A stretch of DNA of 39,003 bases from Prochlorococcus sp. AG-459-A02 (lineage in GTDB: Bacteria > Cyanobacteriota > Cyanobacteriia > PCC-6307 > Cyanobiaceae). The notes beneath the pieces are model-generated. The model had not been told where the DNA came from and searched no databases. It saw nothing but the letters and a program-made list of their open reading frames with translations. The number at the start of each line of letters is the position of its first letter. Within the stretch, counting starts at the first letter, position 1. Positions 1 through 10,153 of the stretch are shown in pieces. Position numbers and translations under genes: made by a program. Where the stretch lies: the NCBI GenBank assembly GCA_003212055.1, contig QCQW01000004.1, forward strand, positions 1 to 39,003. The letters are read 5' to 3'.

Positions 1-1272
1 GCAATCGTAAATAGAGTACCTCCTCCTCAAGATGAAATTAAACTACCTACAAAGGCACTCATTTTTGATTCTTATTATGATCCCTACAGAGGAGTTATTG
101 TTTATTTCAGGGTGATATCTGGGTCTCTTAATAAGAGAGAAAAGATATTATTAATGGCGAGTAAAAAAAATTATGAACTTGATGAGATAGGAATAATGGC
201 ACCTGATCAGCAGCAAGTTGATGAATTACATGCAGGAGAAGTTGGTTATTTAGCTGCTTCTATAAAATCAGTTGCTGATGCGAGAGTGGGAGATACGATT
301 ACTCTTTTAAATTCACCTGCCAATGATCCTTTGCCTGGTTACAAGACAGCAAATCCTATGGTTTTTTGTGGCTTATTCCCCACTGATGCTGATCAATTCC
401 CAGATTTAAGAATATCTCTTGAAAAATTACAATTATCTGATGCAGCTTTAAAATATGAGCCCGAAACCAGTAGCGCAATGGGCTTCGGATTTAGGTGCGG
501 ATTCCTAGGACTTCTTCATATGGAGATTGTTCAAGAAAGATTAGAAAGAGAATATGACTTGGATCTAATCGTAACGGCACCATCAGTTATCTATAAGGTT
601 AATTTAAATCAGCAGGAACACATCTTTATTGATAATCCTTCTACAATTCCTGATCCACAACTTAGAGAATCAATAGAAGAGCCTTATGTGAAAATGGAAA
701 TTTATGCTCCCAATGAATTTAATGGAACATTAATGGGTTTATGTCAGGAAAGAAGGGGAGTATTTATAGATATGAAATACATAACAACAGATCGAGTTAC
801 CTTGATTTATGAAATTCCATTAGCAGAAGTTGTTACAGATTTCTTTGATCAAATGAAAAGTAGAACCCAAGGTTATGCATCAATGGAATATCATTTGATT
901 GGCTATAGAAAAAATGACCTTGTTAGATTAGATGTTCTAATAAATTCAGAAAGAGCAGATCCATTAACTTCTATTGTTCATAAAGATAAGGCTTATGGAA
1001 TTGGCAGAAGTTTAGTTGAGAAATTAAAAGAACTTATTCCAAAACAACAATTTAAAATACCTATTCAAGCATCAATCGGTAGCAGGATTATTGCAAGTGA
1101 AAGCATAAGTGCTTTGCGAAAAGATGTTTTATCTAAATGTTATGGAGGGGATATTTCTAGGAAAAAGAAACTTTTAAAGAAACAAGCCAAAGGTAAAAAG
1201 AGGATGAAGGCAATGGGTAAAGTTGAAGTCCCTCAAGAAGCTTTTATGGCAGTCTTGAAATTAAACCAGTAA
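1..1272 (+). CDS. lepA: Elongation factor 4 (LepA GTPase), C-terminal part; 5' end lies outside the window
   Basis: Frame open from base 1 ([38 protein letters not shown]...) and continuous with the ORF track; LepA motifs [28 protein letters not shown] and the C-terminal [33 protein letters not shown]. Confidence 0.97.
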   Translation, partial: AIVNRVPPPQDEIKLPTKALIFDSYYDPYRGVIVYFRVISGSLNKREKILLMASKKNYELDEIGIMAPDQQQVDELHAGEVGYLAASIKSVADARVGDTITLLNSPANDPLPGYKTANPMVFCGLFPTDADQFPDLRISLEKLQLSDAALKYEPETSSAMGFGFRCGFLGLLHMEIVQERLEREYDLDLIVTAPSVIYKVNLNQQEHIFIDNPSTIPDPQLRESIEEPYVKMEIYAPNEFNGTLMGLCQERRGVFIDMKYITTDRVTLIYEIPLAEVVTDFFDQMKSRTQGYASMEYHLIGYRKNDLVRLDVLINSERADPLTSIVHKDKAYGIGRSLVEKLKELIPKQQFKIPIQASIGSRIIASESISALRKDVLSKCYGGDISRKKKLLKKQAKGKKRMKAMGKVEVPQEAFMAVLKLNQ

Positions 1273-1351
1273 TTTCTTTTAATCTAAAATTTATAGCTAT
1301 TTATTTTTAAAAGAATTGGGTATATTTCATTTATATCTGTAAAAAAAGATT

Positions 1352-2197
1352 TTGGATATTAACTCATTTAATCGTGTCGGCGCAAATATCAGAAAAGCTG
1401 GATTTTTAATTGTACTTTTTTATCTTCTTGTTGTTTTAATAATGAAATTTTTAGAGGCTAATAATTTTTTTGGCTATTCATTTTCAATGTTAAGCAATGA
1501 TATCTTTGCCCCTCCTTCTCTTAATCATTTTTGTGGCACAGATAGATTAGGAAGAGATGTTTGCTTAAGAACTTTGCAAGGATCATCATTAGCGATAGAA
1601 GTTGTATTCTTAGCTATTCTTTTTTCATTAAGTTTGGGTTTGCCATTGGGATTATTAAGTGGTTATTTTGGTGGTTTTTTTGATAAATGCTTATCACTAA
1701 TAATGGATACTATTTTTTCAATACCTGTAATTTTGCTTTCAGTTGTTGTGGCTTTTGTATTGGGTAAGGGAATCCTTAACGCGGCTTTGGCATTGTGTAT
1801 TGTTTACTCTCCTCAATATTTTAGATTAATCAGAAATCAGACAATATTGGTTAAATCCGAAACATATGTGGAGGCAGCCCAAGTTGCAGGAGCTGATGTT
1901 AAAAAAATTATTTTTAAATATATTCTCCCAAATGTAATAACACCATTGCCTATTCTGCTTACCTTAAATGCTGCAGATGCTGTTTTGGTATTAGGAAGTT
2001 TAGGATTTTTAGGCCTTGGCGTTCCTGCAGATGTCCCAGAGTGGGGAAGTGATTTAAATCTGGCTCTTGCCGCTTTACCTACAGGTATCTGGTGGACGGC
2101 TTTGTTCCCAGGTTTGGCAATGTTTTTTTTAGTTTTAGGTCTTTCTTTTATAGGAGAGGACCTTGAAGAAATTTTTGATAGTCAAAATTCTGAATAA
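1352..2197 (+). CDS. ABC transporter permease, DppC/OppC (peptide/nickel) family
   Basis: 281 aa polytopic membrane protein; HFCGTDRLGRDVCLRTLQGSS and EAAQVAGADVKKIIFKYILPN (EAA loop) typical of DppC/OppC; TTG start. Confidence 0.88.
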   Translation: MDINSFNRVGANIRKAGFLIVLFYLLVVLIMKFLEANNFFGYSFSMLSNDIFAPPSLNHFCGTDRLGRDVCLRTLQGSSLAIEVVFLAILFSLSLGLPLGLLSGYFGGFFDKCLSLIMDTIFSIPVILLSVVVAFVLGKGILNAALALCIVYSPQYFRLIRNQTILVKSETYVEAAQVAGADVKKIIFKYILPNVITPLPILLTLNAADAVLVLGSLGFLGLGVPADVPEWGSDLNLALAALPTGIWWTALFPGLAMFFLVLGLSFIGEDLEEIFDSQNSE

Positions 2198-2199
2198 AT

Positions 2200-2871
2200 T
2201 TAGTTATCTGTAATAGGATCAAGTTCTCCTTGATCATTCAACTTTGGATATTCTTTAGCTGATTTTTTATATACCGCAGCTAATTCTGGGTAACACCATT
2301 CAAAAAGTGTTTTTTGATATTCATTAATATTTAATCCTTCTCCATTAGCGGGCAATATACCTTTATTTTTTCTTTGGCGAACAGCTTCAAATAATAATAT
2401 AGAAGCAGCAACTGAAACATTCAGAGATTGAACCATACCTCTCATAGGTATAAAAATTGATTGATCAACCATTGATATAAGTTCATTACTTAGCCCCCAT
2501 TTTTCTGCGCCTAAAACAAAACATGTATTTTGAGAATAATCAAAATTTCTATAATCTACTGATTCACTATTAAGAGTCGTTCCATATAATTTAAAACCCT
2601 TATTCTTTAAATCTGATATTGCCGTGATAGTGTTTTCATGATTATTCAGTTTTACCCATTTTTGACTTCCTTGAGCAGTACTATTAAAAGTCTTAACGGC
2701 ATTCGTTTTGCTAATAAAATTTGCTTCGAAAACTCCTGCTGCATCACATGTTCTTAATATCGCAGATAAATTATGTGGTTTATTGACATCCTCAACTAAA
2801 ACAGTCAAGTTTTTCATTCTGCAATCTAAAACACTTTTGATTCGTTCAAATCTTCTTGGCAAAATTGACAT
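2200..2871 (-). CDS. trmH: SpoU/TrmH-family RNA 2'-O-methyltransferase (probable tRNA Gm18 methyltransferase)
   Basis: VLVEDVNKPHNLSAILRTCDAAGV, FVLGAEKWGLSNE, IPMRGMVQSLNVSVAASILLFEA: SPOUT motifs 1-3, TrmH-like C-terminus. Confidence 0.88.
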   Translation of the reverse strand: MSILPRRFERIKSVLDCRMKNLTVLVEDVNKPHNLSAILRTCDAAGVFEANFISKTNAVKTFNSTAQGSQKWVKLNNHENTITAISDLKNKGFKLYGTTLNSESVDYRNFDYSQNTCFVLGAEKWGLSNELISMVDQSIFIPMRGMVQSLNVSVAASILLFEAVRQRKNKGILPANGEGLNINEYQKTLFEWCYPELAAVYKKSAKEYPKLNDQGELDPITDN

Positions 2872-2967
2872 TTATAATCTTTTCACACTTTTAAATTATA
2901 TTCAAAAAATATTGATTACCTATTAAATCTCTTGGTTTATAATATTTTGGTAGTTTAAATTAACTCA

Positions 2968-3171
2968 ATGGCATACATAGAATGGGACTATACAGTAATA
3001 ACAAGTATGGTAGAAAAACAAGGGTGGGATTTACCTGATCGTGAATCGGAAGAATGGAATAAATTTAACGATGAATTAGGAGAAAAAATGAGAGGTGTTG
3101 GACTTATTTTTGAAAAATATTGTAAATTCACTCCCGACGTAGGAGAAGGAGTACATCTTCTAGATGACTGA
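2968..3171 (+). CDS. Small conserved-looking hypothetical protein (67 aa)
   Basis: Clean ATG ORF in an otherwise noncoding gap, no overlapping better ORF; MAYIEWDYTVITSMVEKQGWDLPDRESEEWNKF... Confidence 0.7.
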   Translation: MAYIEWDYTVITSMVEKQGWDLPDRESEEWNKFNDELGEKMRGVGLIFEKYCKFTPDVGEGVHLLDD

Positions 3172-3348
3172 TCATAAATAGTTTTAAACCATTGATGTAT
3201 CCCTTAATCAATGGCTTATTAATTTATAAGATAATATAATTTCACTAAATTAGAACTGGCAATTATTAAGGCTTTATAAAGCTTGTACTCTAAAAAAAAT
3301 TTTTTATTCCACAAAAAAGTTATTTAATTTCTATATTTGAGTAAAAAT

Positions 3349-3741
3349 ATGAAAAATAAATTAACCTTTTTATTCGATGGTGGTTGTCCATTTTGTTTGA
3401 GAGAAACAAATTTTCTTAAAAAAAGAGATACCTTAAATCAAATTGCATTTATAGATATTAATAGTAAGGAGTATGATCAAAGTCTTTTTAATGACATCTC
3501 ATATTCAGAAGCCATGTCAAACCTGCATGGGATTATTGAAAATGGTGAAATTATTAGGGGACTAGATGTACTTGCGTATTCTTATGAATTAGTTGGTTTA
3601 GGTTGGGTTTATTATCCCTTGAAGATTAAGCTCTTATCTCCATTATTGAGATTGGTTTACAGATATTGGGCAAAATATAGACTTCAAATTACAGGTAGAT
3701 CCGATATTGAAAAACTTTGTACCTCACAATGTGAACAATAA
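3349..3741 (+). CDS. DUF393 (DCC family thiol-disulfide oxidoreductase-like) protein
   Basis: LTFLFDGGCPFCLRETNFLKKRD with DGxCPxC motif; ATG at 3349 preferred over the TTG at 3337 given in the track. Confidence 0.85.
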   Translation: MKNKLTFLFDGGCPFCLRETNFLKKRDTLNQIAFIDINSKEYDQSLFNDISYSEAMSNLHGIIENGEIIRGLDVLAYSYELVGLGWVYYPLKIKLLSPLLRLVYRYWAKYRLQITGRSDIEKLCTSQCEQ

Positions 3742-3743
3742 AT

Positions 3744-3980
3744 ATGGAAAGTATCGATATAGACAGAATAATAGAAATGTGTTGGGAAGATAGAACACCC
3801 TTTGAAGCTATCGAGTATCAATTTGGTTTAAAAGAGGAAGATGCGATAAAAATTATGCGTCAAAATCTTAAACCCAAATCTTTCAAAGTCTGGAGAAAGA
3901 GAGTTTCAGGAAGAAATACAAAACATATGGCCCTTAAAGATTCAACTAGATTTAAATCTACTCATAAAAGAAAATTATAA
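3744..3980 (+). CDS. TIGR03643 family small protein
   Basis: 78 aa; IDRIIEMCWEDRTPFEAIEYQFGLKEEDAIKIMRQNLKPKSFKVWRKRVSGRNTKH typical of the family found near photolyase-related genes. Confidence 0.85.
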   Translation: MESIDIDRIIEMCWEDRTPFEAIEYQFGLKEEDAIKIMRQNLKPKSFKVWRKRVSGRNTKHMALKDSTRFKSTHKRKL

Positions 3981-3983
3981 ATT

Positions 3984-4115
3984 TTGAAAAATCTTTCTAC
4001 TAAAACTTGTCCTGTTTGCAATAGGCCGTTTGAGTGGCGTAAAAAATGGAAAAACTGTTGGGATGATGTTATCTACTGTTCAAAAAGATGCAGTAACAGG
4101 AAGTCGCAAAGATGA
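3984..4115 (+). CDS. DUF2256 small cysteine-rich protein (43 aa), not in the supplied ORF track
   Basis: Translated manually from TTG 3984: [43 protein letters not shown]; CPxCxRPFxWRKKWxxxWDxVxYCSxRC signature; stop overlaps the next ATG (ATGA). Confidence 0.87.
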   Translation: MKNLSTKTCPVCNRPFEWRKKWKNCWDDVIYCSKRCSNRKSQR

Positions 4116-5602
4116 AACAAGTATCAATTATTTTCCCAAATCAACTTTTTAGAGAAAGCCCAATCTTAAAAATAAATTGTGAAGTTTTGATTTTGGAAGA
4201 CTCATTATTTTTTGGAAATGATAAATTTCATAAATTAATTAACCATAAAAATAAGTTAGTTTTTCATAGAGCATCTATGCTCGCTTATAAAAATTATTTA
4301 GAAATATCTGGCTTTAAAGTTTTATATATCGAAAACAAGAATAATGTTTCTACAGTTGATTACTTATCGGAATTTATTAAAAATAAATATCAGAAAATAA
4401 ATCTCATTGACCCTCATGATTTTTTAATAATGAAGAGGATTAATAATTTTGTTGAAAGTAATAATTTAGCTTTAAATATTTTGCCTTCTCCTATGTTTAT
4501 GAGCAGTGAAGATTTGAAAGATTTATTTGCATCAAATGCAAAAAAACCTCTTATGGGGAGATTTTATGAGAATCAAAGAAAGAGCCAAAAGATATTAGTT
4601 AATCCTGATGATACACCTGCTGGTGGTAAATGGAGTTTCGATGAAATGAACAGAAAAAAATTGCCAAAAAAAATAAATATACCCGATACACCTAAATTAC
4701 AAAAAAATAAATTTGTAGTTAATGCAGAAAGGTCATTAGCCAATTTTGATATTGAGTTTACTGGAGAAAGTGATAACTTTTTATATCCAACTAATTTTGA
4801 AGAGGCAGATGAATGGTTAAATGATTTTTTTAAACATAGATTTTTCTTATTTGGAGATTATGAGGATGCTATTTCTAAAGAAAATTCTTTTTTATGGCAT
4901 AGTTTACTTTCTCCTCTTTTAAATAGCGGCTTACTAACCCCAGATGTAGTAGTAAATAAAGCATTACTTTTTGCAAAAAATAATAATGTTCCTATTAACT
5001 CTTTAGAGGGTTTTATTCGTCAAATTATTGGATGGAGAGAATTTATTTGCCTCGTCTATAAAAAGTACGGAACAAAGATGCGAAATAGTAATTTTTGGAA
5101 TTTTGAAGATAAGCCAATTCCAAAATCTTTTTATCAAGGAAATACAGGAATTGAACCAGTAGACGTTGTTATAAAAAATATTATTAAATTTGGTTATTGT
5201 CATCATATTGAGCGGCTAATGATTGTTGGCAACTTTATGCTTCTATGTAGAATTCACCCCAACCAAGTTTATAAATGGTTTATGGAAATGTTTATTGATT
5301 CCTATGATTGGGTTATGGTCCCAAATGTTTACGGAATGAGTCAGTTTAGTGATGGAGGTATCTTTTCAACAAAGCCATATATATCAAGCTCTAATTATGT
5401 AAAAAAAATGTCTAATTTTAAAAGTGGCCCATGGTGTGAAATATGGGATGGCTTATTTTGGAAATTTATTAAAGATAATGAAAGCTTTTTTAGAAAGCAA
5501 TATCGTCTGGCAATGTTAACGAGAAATCTCGATAAAATGTCAGAGGAAAAATTAAATAATCACTTAAAAACGGCTGATAAATTTTTAAGAGATATTCAAT
5601 AA
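4112..5602 (+). CDS. Deoxyribodipyrimidine photolyase-related protein (DPRP; prokaryotic (6-4) photolyase/CryPro family)
   Basis: 496 aa; [82 protein letters not shown]. Confidence 0.92.
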   Translation: MKQVSIIFPNQLFRESPILKINCEVLILEDSLFFGNDKFHKLINHKNKLVFHRASMLAYKNYLEISGFKVLYIENKNNVSTVDYLSEFIKNKYQKINLIDPHDFLIMKRINNFVESNNLALNILPSPMFMSSEDLKDLFASNAKKPLMGRFYENQRKSQKILVNPDDTPAGGKWSFDEMNRKKLPKKINIPDTPKLQKNKFVVNAERSLANFDIEFTGESDNFLYPTNFEEADEWLNDFFKHRFFLFGDYEDAISKENSFLWHSLLSPLLNSGLLTPDVVVNKALLFAKNNNVPINSLEGFIRQIIGWREFICLVYKKYGTKMRNSNFWNFEDKPIPKSFYQGNTGIEPVDVVIKNIIKFGYCHHIERLMIVGNFMLLCRIHPNQVYKWFMEMFIDSYDWVMVPNVYGMSQFSDGGIFSTKPYISSSNYVKKMSNFKSGPWCEIWDGLFWKFIKDNESFFRKQYRLAMLTRNLDKMSEEKLNNHLKTADKFLRDIQ

Positions 5603-5706
5603 ATTAAGTGTATTAACCTACAGTTGTCTCTGAAAAATAAAAAGAATATTATGTTATGAAGAAATATTAAGTACGGATGTTAACTTAGTAAAATTAGATT
5701 TATCTA

Positions 5707-5886
5707 ATGGAAATTGGAACACTTTTTTTAAAAAGTAATTCGACGGGAATCATCACTTTTTCTGAATTAGATTGGATAACTACCCATCAATCAAATTTCA
5801 CTAGGTTGGAGGAATCCACAGCAATTAAATTAGGAAGAATGCTTGATGCAGGATCTATCAATATTGGTTGCCGTTTGAAATCCTGA
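5707..5886 (+). CDS. Small hypothetical protein (59 aa)
   Basis: Manual translation: MEIGTLFLKSNSTGIITFSELDWITTHQSNFTRLEESTAIKLGRMLDAGSINIGCRLKS*; ATG start, fills a gap, ordered amino-acid composition. Confidence 0.65.
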   Translation: MEIGTLFLKSNSTGIITFSELDWITTHQSNFTRLEESTAIKLGRMLDAGSINIGCRLKS

Positions 5887-5905
5887 ATAGGTTTTTATTT
5901 TAATA

Positions 5906-6049
5906 ATGAAGTATCAAAAAGAGAAAAAAATATTTTTTAGGGAAAGAATCCATTCTTTAAATATCTTTCTTTTTTTAGGATTTAATCTTTCACTTATTTC
6001 TATCTTAGGTTTTATTTGGTTTAATTCTGCAATTGAAAAAGTAGTTTAA
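5906..6049 (+). CDS. Small single-pass membrane protein (47 aa), hypothetical
   Basis: Manual translation: MKYQKEKKIFFRERIHSLNIFLFLGFNLSLISILGFIWFNSAIEKVV*; basic N-terminus plus one hydrophobic helix. Confidence 0.5.
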   Translation: MKYQKEKKIFFRERIHSLNIFLFLGFNLSLISILGFIWFNSAIEKVV

Positions 6050-6100
6050 ATCTTTGAATTTTTTGTATATTAAAGTTATCTTTAAAAAATTAATTATATT

Positions 6101-7417
6101 TTGAGCATAGGATATTTACAAAGAAAGGCAGCTTGGGAAATTTTGTTAAAAGTTAGTTCTGGTGATTTTTCTGATCATGCTCTTGAAAAGGTTTTAAAAA
6201 ATTATCAATTTAATCCTCTTGACATAGCTTTTATTACGGAATTATCTTTTGGATGCATAAGGTATAGAAAATTTCTTGATCTTTGGACGGATCATACATC
6301 AAAAATTACTCATAAAAAGCAACCTCCAAAGTTAAGATGGCTTCTACATATAGGTTTGTATCAACTATTGAAAATGGATAAAATCCCATTTCCTGCTGCT
6401 ATTTCTACCACTGTAGAAGTAGCTAAAAAAACAGATTTAAATGGTTTAGCGGGAACTGTAAATGCGATATTGAGAAATGCATCAAGAAAATTAGAACAAA
6501 AAATCTTTCCTGAATTATCTTCTGATAGAAAAGAAAGAATTTCATATCTTGAATCATTTCCATTATGGCTTGTGAAGGATCTTTATAAATGGGTCGGCAA
6601 TAGCGAGGGTGAAAATATCATTAAGGCATTTAATAAAAAACCATCAATTGATTTGAGAATTAACCAATTAAAAACTAATTTAGATAACTTTTTGAAAGTA
6701 CTTCTTGAAAATAAAATTGATGCTGAAATTATTAATGATTTACATAATGGAATTACTTTAAAATCTAATCCAAGATCCATAAAAAATTTACCAGGATATA
6801 GTGATGGACTTTGGACAATTCAAGATAGATCTTCTCAGTGGATAGCACCTCTGTTAAATCCAAAAGAAGGTGAAAAGATTTTAGATGCTTGTGCAGCTCC
6901 TGGAAGTAAATCTACCCACCTTGCAGAATTAACAAATGATAGTGCTGAAATCATTGCGGTAGATAGATCAGCAAAAAGATTGAAAATACTGCAATCAAAT
7001 TTAGAAAGGTTAAATTTGAAATCTGTTAAAACACTTAAGGCTGATGCTACGAGTTTAATTAATTTAAATCCTAAGTTTATATCTTATTTTGATAAAATTT
7101 TATTAGATGCTCCATGCTCAGGCATTGGAACTCTTTCCAGGAATCCAGATTCTAGATGGTCTTTAAGTAAAGAAAAAATAAAATCTTTAACTATATTACA
7201 GGAAAAACTTTTGGAGAGTATTTTTCCTCTTTTGAAAAAAGAGGGCACTTTAGTTTATTCAACTTGTACTATTTGTCCCGATGAAAATAATCTATTAATT
7301 GAACGATTTATTGAAAAAAACAAAACTTTAAAATTGGTTGGCCAAAAGCAAATTTTACCTAGCTTGGATTATCCTGGTGATGGATTTTATTCTGCAATAA
7401 TTTCTTATAAATCTTAA
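6101..7417 (+). CDS. rsmB: 16S rRNA m5C967 methyltransferase RsmB/Sun (NusB-like domain + NOL1/NOP2/Sun MTase)
   Basis: N-terminal NusB-like helices; LDACAAPGSKSTHLAEL, DAPCSGIGTLSRNPDSRW, YSTCTICPDENN. Confidence 0.95.
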   Translation: MSIGYLQRKAAWEILLKVSSGDFSDHALEKVLKNYQFNPLDIAFITELSFGCIRYRKFLDLWTDHTSKITHKKQPPKLRWLLHIGLYQLLKMDKIPFPAAISTTVEVAKKTDLNGLAGTVNAILRNASRKLEQKIFPELSSDRKERISYLESFPLWLVKDLYKWVGNSEGENIIKAFNKKPSIDLRINQLKTNLDNFLKVLLENKIDAEIINDLHNGITLKSNPRSIKNLPGYSDGLWTIQDRSSQWIAPLLNPKEGEKILDACAAPGSKSTHLAELTNDSAEIIAVDRSAKRLKILQSNLERLNLKSVKTLKADATSLINLNPKFISYFDKILLDAPCSGIGTLSRNPDSRWSLSKEKIKSLTILQEKLLESIFPLLKKEGTLVYSTCTICPDENNLLIERFIEKNKTLKLVGQKQILPSLDYPGDGFYSAIISYKS

Positions 7418-7426
7418 AAATATGAT

Positions 7427-9205
7427 TTATTTTTTAATTGGAATTTTATAAATTTCAGATATGAACTTCTTCCATAAATAAGCTGCATTCCCACTAGATA
7501 ATTCAGATTCTTTATTATCGTCGTAACCTATCCAGATCCCCGTTGTAAGGTTATCAATGGAACCAATAAACCAGAGATCTTTATTTCCATCAGATGTGCC
7601 TGTTTTTCCATAAATTTTCTTACCTTTTATAGAGGCTGCTTTTGAAGTGCCTTCTTTTACAGATTTTTCAAGAAGTTTATTTATTTTTTTGTTTGTTTTT
7701 AAATCTAATATTTTCTTAGAAATAAATTTGTTTTCCCAAATAGATTTATCATTTAATGATTCTATTTTTTCCAAGATTTCAGGGGTTTGAATCTTCCCAT
7801 TATTGTTTAGTGTAGAATATGCATTTGTGATGTTTAAAAGATTATCTCCGTAGGAGCCAATAGCTAACGATGGGAATTCCTCAAACTCTTGCTCGTAACC
7901 TAGTCCGAATGAATTCGCTAAATTAATAATATTTTTTAAGCCTATTTTTTTTGTTATTGATATTGGAACGATATTTGATGAACTTTTAAATGATTCAATC
8001 AAAGATATTGAACCTCTATAGTCTTCTGAAAAATTTTTTGGGCAATAACTTTCCCAGCATATTGGTAAGTCTTCAAATTTATCGCTTAATTTTATTCCTT
8101 CTATTAGTGCAGCAGCATAAGGGATTATTTTAAAAGTAGAACCTAAAGGTCTTATAGATGAAATCACTCTATTGTATTCATTAATTGATGGATTTTTGCT
8201 GGTTATCATTGTCCTGATTAGTCCTGTATTTGATTCGATAGATAACAGACCAAATTCAAGTTCTTTAGGCCCTGCATATCTTGATATTTTTTGACCTTTT
8301 TCTTGCCAATCTTTGTTGATAGAAGATTTAATTCTTAAAAACTTATAATCATTGTTACTTCCAATTTTTTTATCTGTTTCCTTAAGAATAAAGTTTATTA
8401 GTAATTTATCATCTAAAAAATTATCAGCTGTTTGATAATTTAATTTTATTTTTTCTTTTATAGCCTTATTCTTATTTTCAAGAGAAATATATCCATCAAC
8501 ATACATTGATTCAAGAACTTTATTTCTATTTTTAATAGCTAGTTCTAAATTTTGATAAGGTGAAAAAATTGATGGAGCTGGTGCTAATCCTGTAATTAAT
8601 GCGATCTCTGATAATGTCAATTCTTCTGTAAATTTTCCAAAATAAACTTGGGCAGCCTCGTCTACCCCGTATGCTCCTGATCCTAGATAAATATTATTTA
8701 AATATAATTTTAAAATTTGATTTTTGTTATATCTAAATTCAAGAATGAGTGATATAAATATTTCTTTGATTTTTCTTTGAAAACTTAAATCATTATTTAG
8801 AAAAAGTAATCTAGCAACTTGTTGTGTAATAGTACTCCCTCCCTCTTTAAAATAACCACTTCTAATATTTTGGATAAGGGCACGAGAAATACTTTTCAAA
8901 TCTATTCCATTATGTTTATAAAATCTTTTATCCTCAGAAGATATAAAAGAATGTTTAAGAAAAAATGGAATTTTATGATAACTATTATCTATTTCAAATT
9001 TGCGGCTTAATTTGCTTAGTATTTTATTATCAGATGATGATATTACATAAGAATATTTGGTTCCCCGAAACTTTTTATTTTTAGATACGTCAAATTTCAA
9101 CGTACTAAATATTAGACTAAAAAAATAAAAAGATATTCCAGAAAAAATTAATATTTGAATTATTAAAACAAAAGATTTGAATTTAATCTTTTGCACCTTA
9201 AGCAA
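7427..9205 (-). CDS. Class A penicillin-binding protein (transglycosylase/transpeptidase)
   Basis: GT51 motifs SSEDKRFYKHNGID, GGSTITQQVARLLFL, EIFISLILEFRYNKNQILKLYLNNIYLGSGAYGVDEAAQVYFGK; transpeptidase SxxN (SSSN) and KTGT (KTGTSDGNKDLWFIG). Confidence 0.95.
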   Translation of the reverse strand: MLKVQKIKFKSFVLIIQILIFSGISFYFFSLIFSTLKFDVSKNKKFRGTKYSYVISSSDNKILSKLSRKFEIDNSYHKIPFFLKHSFISSEDKRFYKHNGIDLKSISRALIQNIRSGYFKEGGSTITQQVARLLFLNNDLSFQRKIKEIFISLILEFRYNKNQILKLYLNNIYLGSGAYGVDEAAQVYFGKFTEELTLSEIALITGLAPAPSIFSPYQNLELAIKNRNKVLESMYVDGYISLENKNKAIKEKIKLNYQTADNFLDDKLLINFILKETDKKIGSNNDYKFLRIKSSINKDWQEKGQKISRYAGPKELEFGLLSIESNTGLIRTMITSKNPSINEYNRVISSIRPLGSTFKIIPYAAALIEGIKLSDKFEDLPICWESYCPKNFSEDYRGSISLIESFKSSSNIVPISITKKIGLKNIINLANSFGLGYEQEFEEFPSLAIGSYGDNLLNITNAYSTLNNNGKIQTPEILEKIESLNDKSIWENKFISKKILDLKTNKKINKLLEKSVKEGTSKAASIKGKKIYGKTGTSDGNKDLWFIGSIDNLTTGIWIGYDDNKESELSSGNAAYLWKKFISEIYKIPIKK

Positions 9206-10145
9206 CTAAAAAACTATGTCCTATCGCTAAAGCTGTAACTAACATTCCAGTTATAAGAAACGGTTGAGCACTTGCTTGATATTTGACATCAAACTTTAGA
9301 GGATCTCTTAGTAACCACATATCTTGAAATGTAATTTGTGGAATTACCAATAAAACCAAAATTACAGAGGCTAAATGTTGCCCAATAATGACTAATACTA
9401 AAACCATTGCTAATTGAAAAATGTCAATCAGTCCTGCACTTATTCTACTTGCATTTTTAATTCCAAATACTACTGGTAGAGAATTTAAGCCTAGCTTTGA
9501 GTCTCCTTCAACACTTTTGAAATCATTGATAACAGCAATTCCAAGTCCTGAGAGGCTATAAGCAAGTGTTAGTATCGCCGTAACGATAGTTAATTTCCCA
9601 AACAAGGCTTGTCCTGCCCACCAAGGTAAAGCTATATAAGATGCTCCTAATGCATAATTTCCAAGCCAACCATTCTGTTTTAGTTTGAGTGGTGGAGCAG
9701 AATATATATAACTAACAAAGGAACCTCCTAATGCCAAAAGTAAGACGGAGGGAAAGCTGTGCTTAGCATATAAATCTAATAGAAAAGCAACTACTAAACC
9801 AGCTATAAGTAATACCCAGATTTGTATTTTTACATCTTTAATTGAAATTTTGCCAGAAGGTATTGGTCTATTTGGTTCATTAATTGCATCAATTTCTTTA
9901 TCAAAAAAATCATTTATGGTTTGGGTATAACCAGCCAAAAGTGGTCCACTCATCAACATACATGCCAATGAAGCTAGAACATTACTAAATGTCCATTCAA
10001 AATTACCACTTGCAGCTGCTCCACAAATAACCCCCCATATCAAAGGTATCCACGTTATGGGTTTCATTAACTGTATACGAAGTTTCCATATGCTTGATGT
10101 TTCAGAGGCACCCTTAATTCCTAATAGTTGTTTTGGATCATTCAC
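9198..10145 (-). CDS. chlG: Chlorophyll synthase (chlorophyll a synthase, UbiA superfamily)
   Basis: SGPLLAGYTQTINDFFDKEIDAINEPNRPIPSGKIS and GLGIAVINDFKSVEGDSKLGLNSLPVVFG. Confidence 0.97.
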   Translation of the reverse strand: MNDPKQLLGIKGASETSSIWKLRIQLMKPITWIPLIWGVICGAAASGNFEWTFSNVLASLACMLMSGPLLAGYTQTINDFFDKEIDAINEPNRPIPSGKISIKDVKIQIWVLLIAGLVVAFLLDLYAKHSFPSVLLLALGGSFVSYIYSAPPLKLKQNGWLGNYALGASYIALPWWAGQALFGKLTIVTAILTLAYSLSGLGIAVINDFKSVEGDSKLGLNSLPVVFGIKNASRISAGLIDIFQLAMVLVLVIIGQHLASVILVLLVIPQITFQDMWLLRDPLKFDVKYQASAQPFLITGMLVTALAIGHSFLVA

Positions 10146-10153
10146 TTTACTCT

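Noticed and set aside
3185-3218. Stem-loop ccattgat/atcaatgg (with one mismatch extension) as terminator or sRNA
   Set aside because: No U-tract and short stem; could be chance at this base composition
3271-3282. 12-nt perfect palindrome gctttataaagc upstream of the DUF393 gene
   Set aside because: Short and isolated; no recognised regulator motif, no second copy noticed
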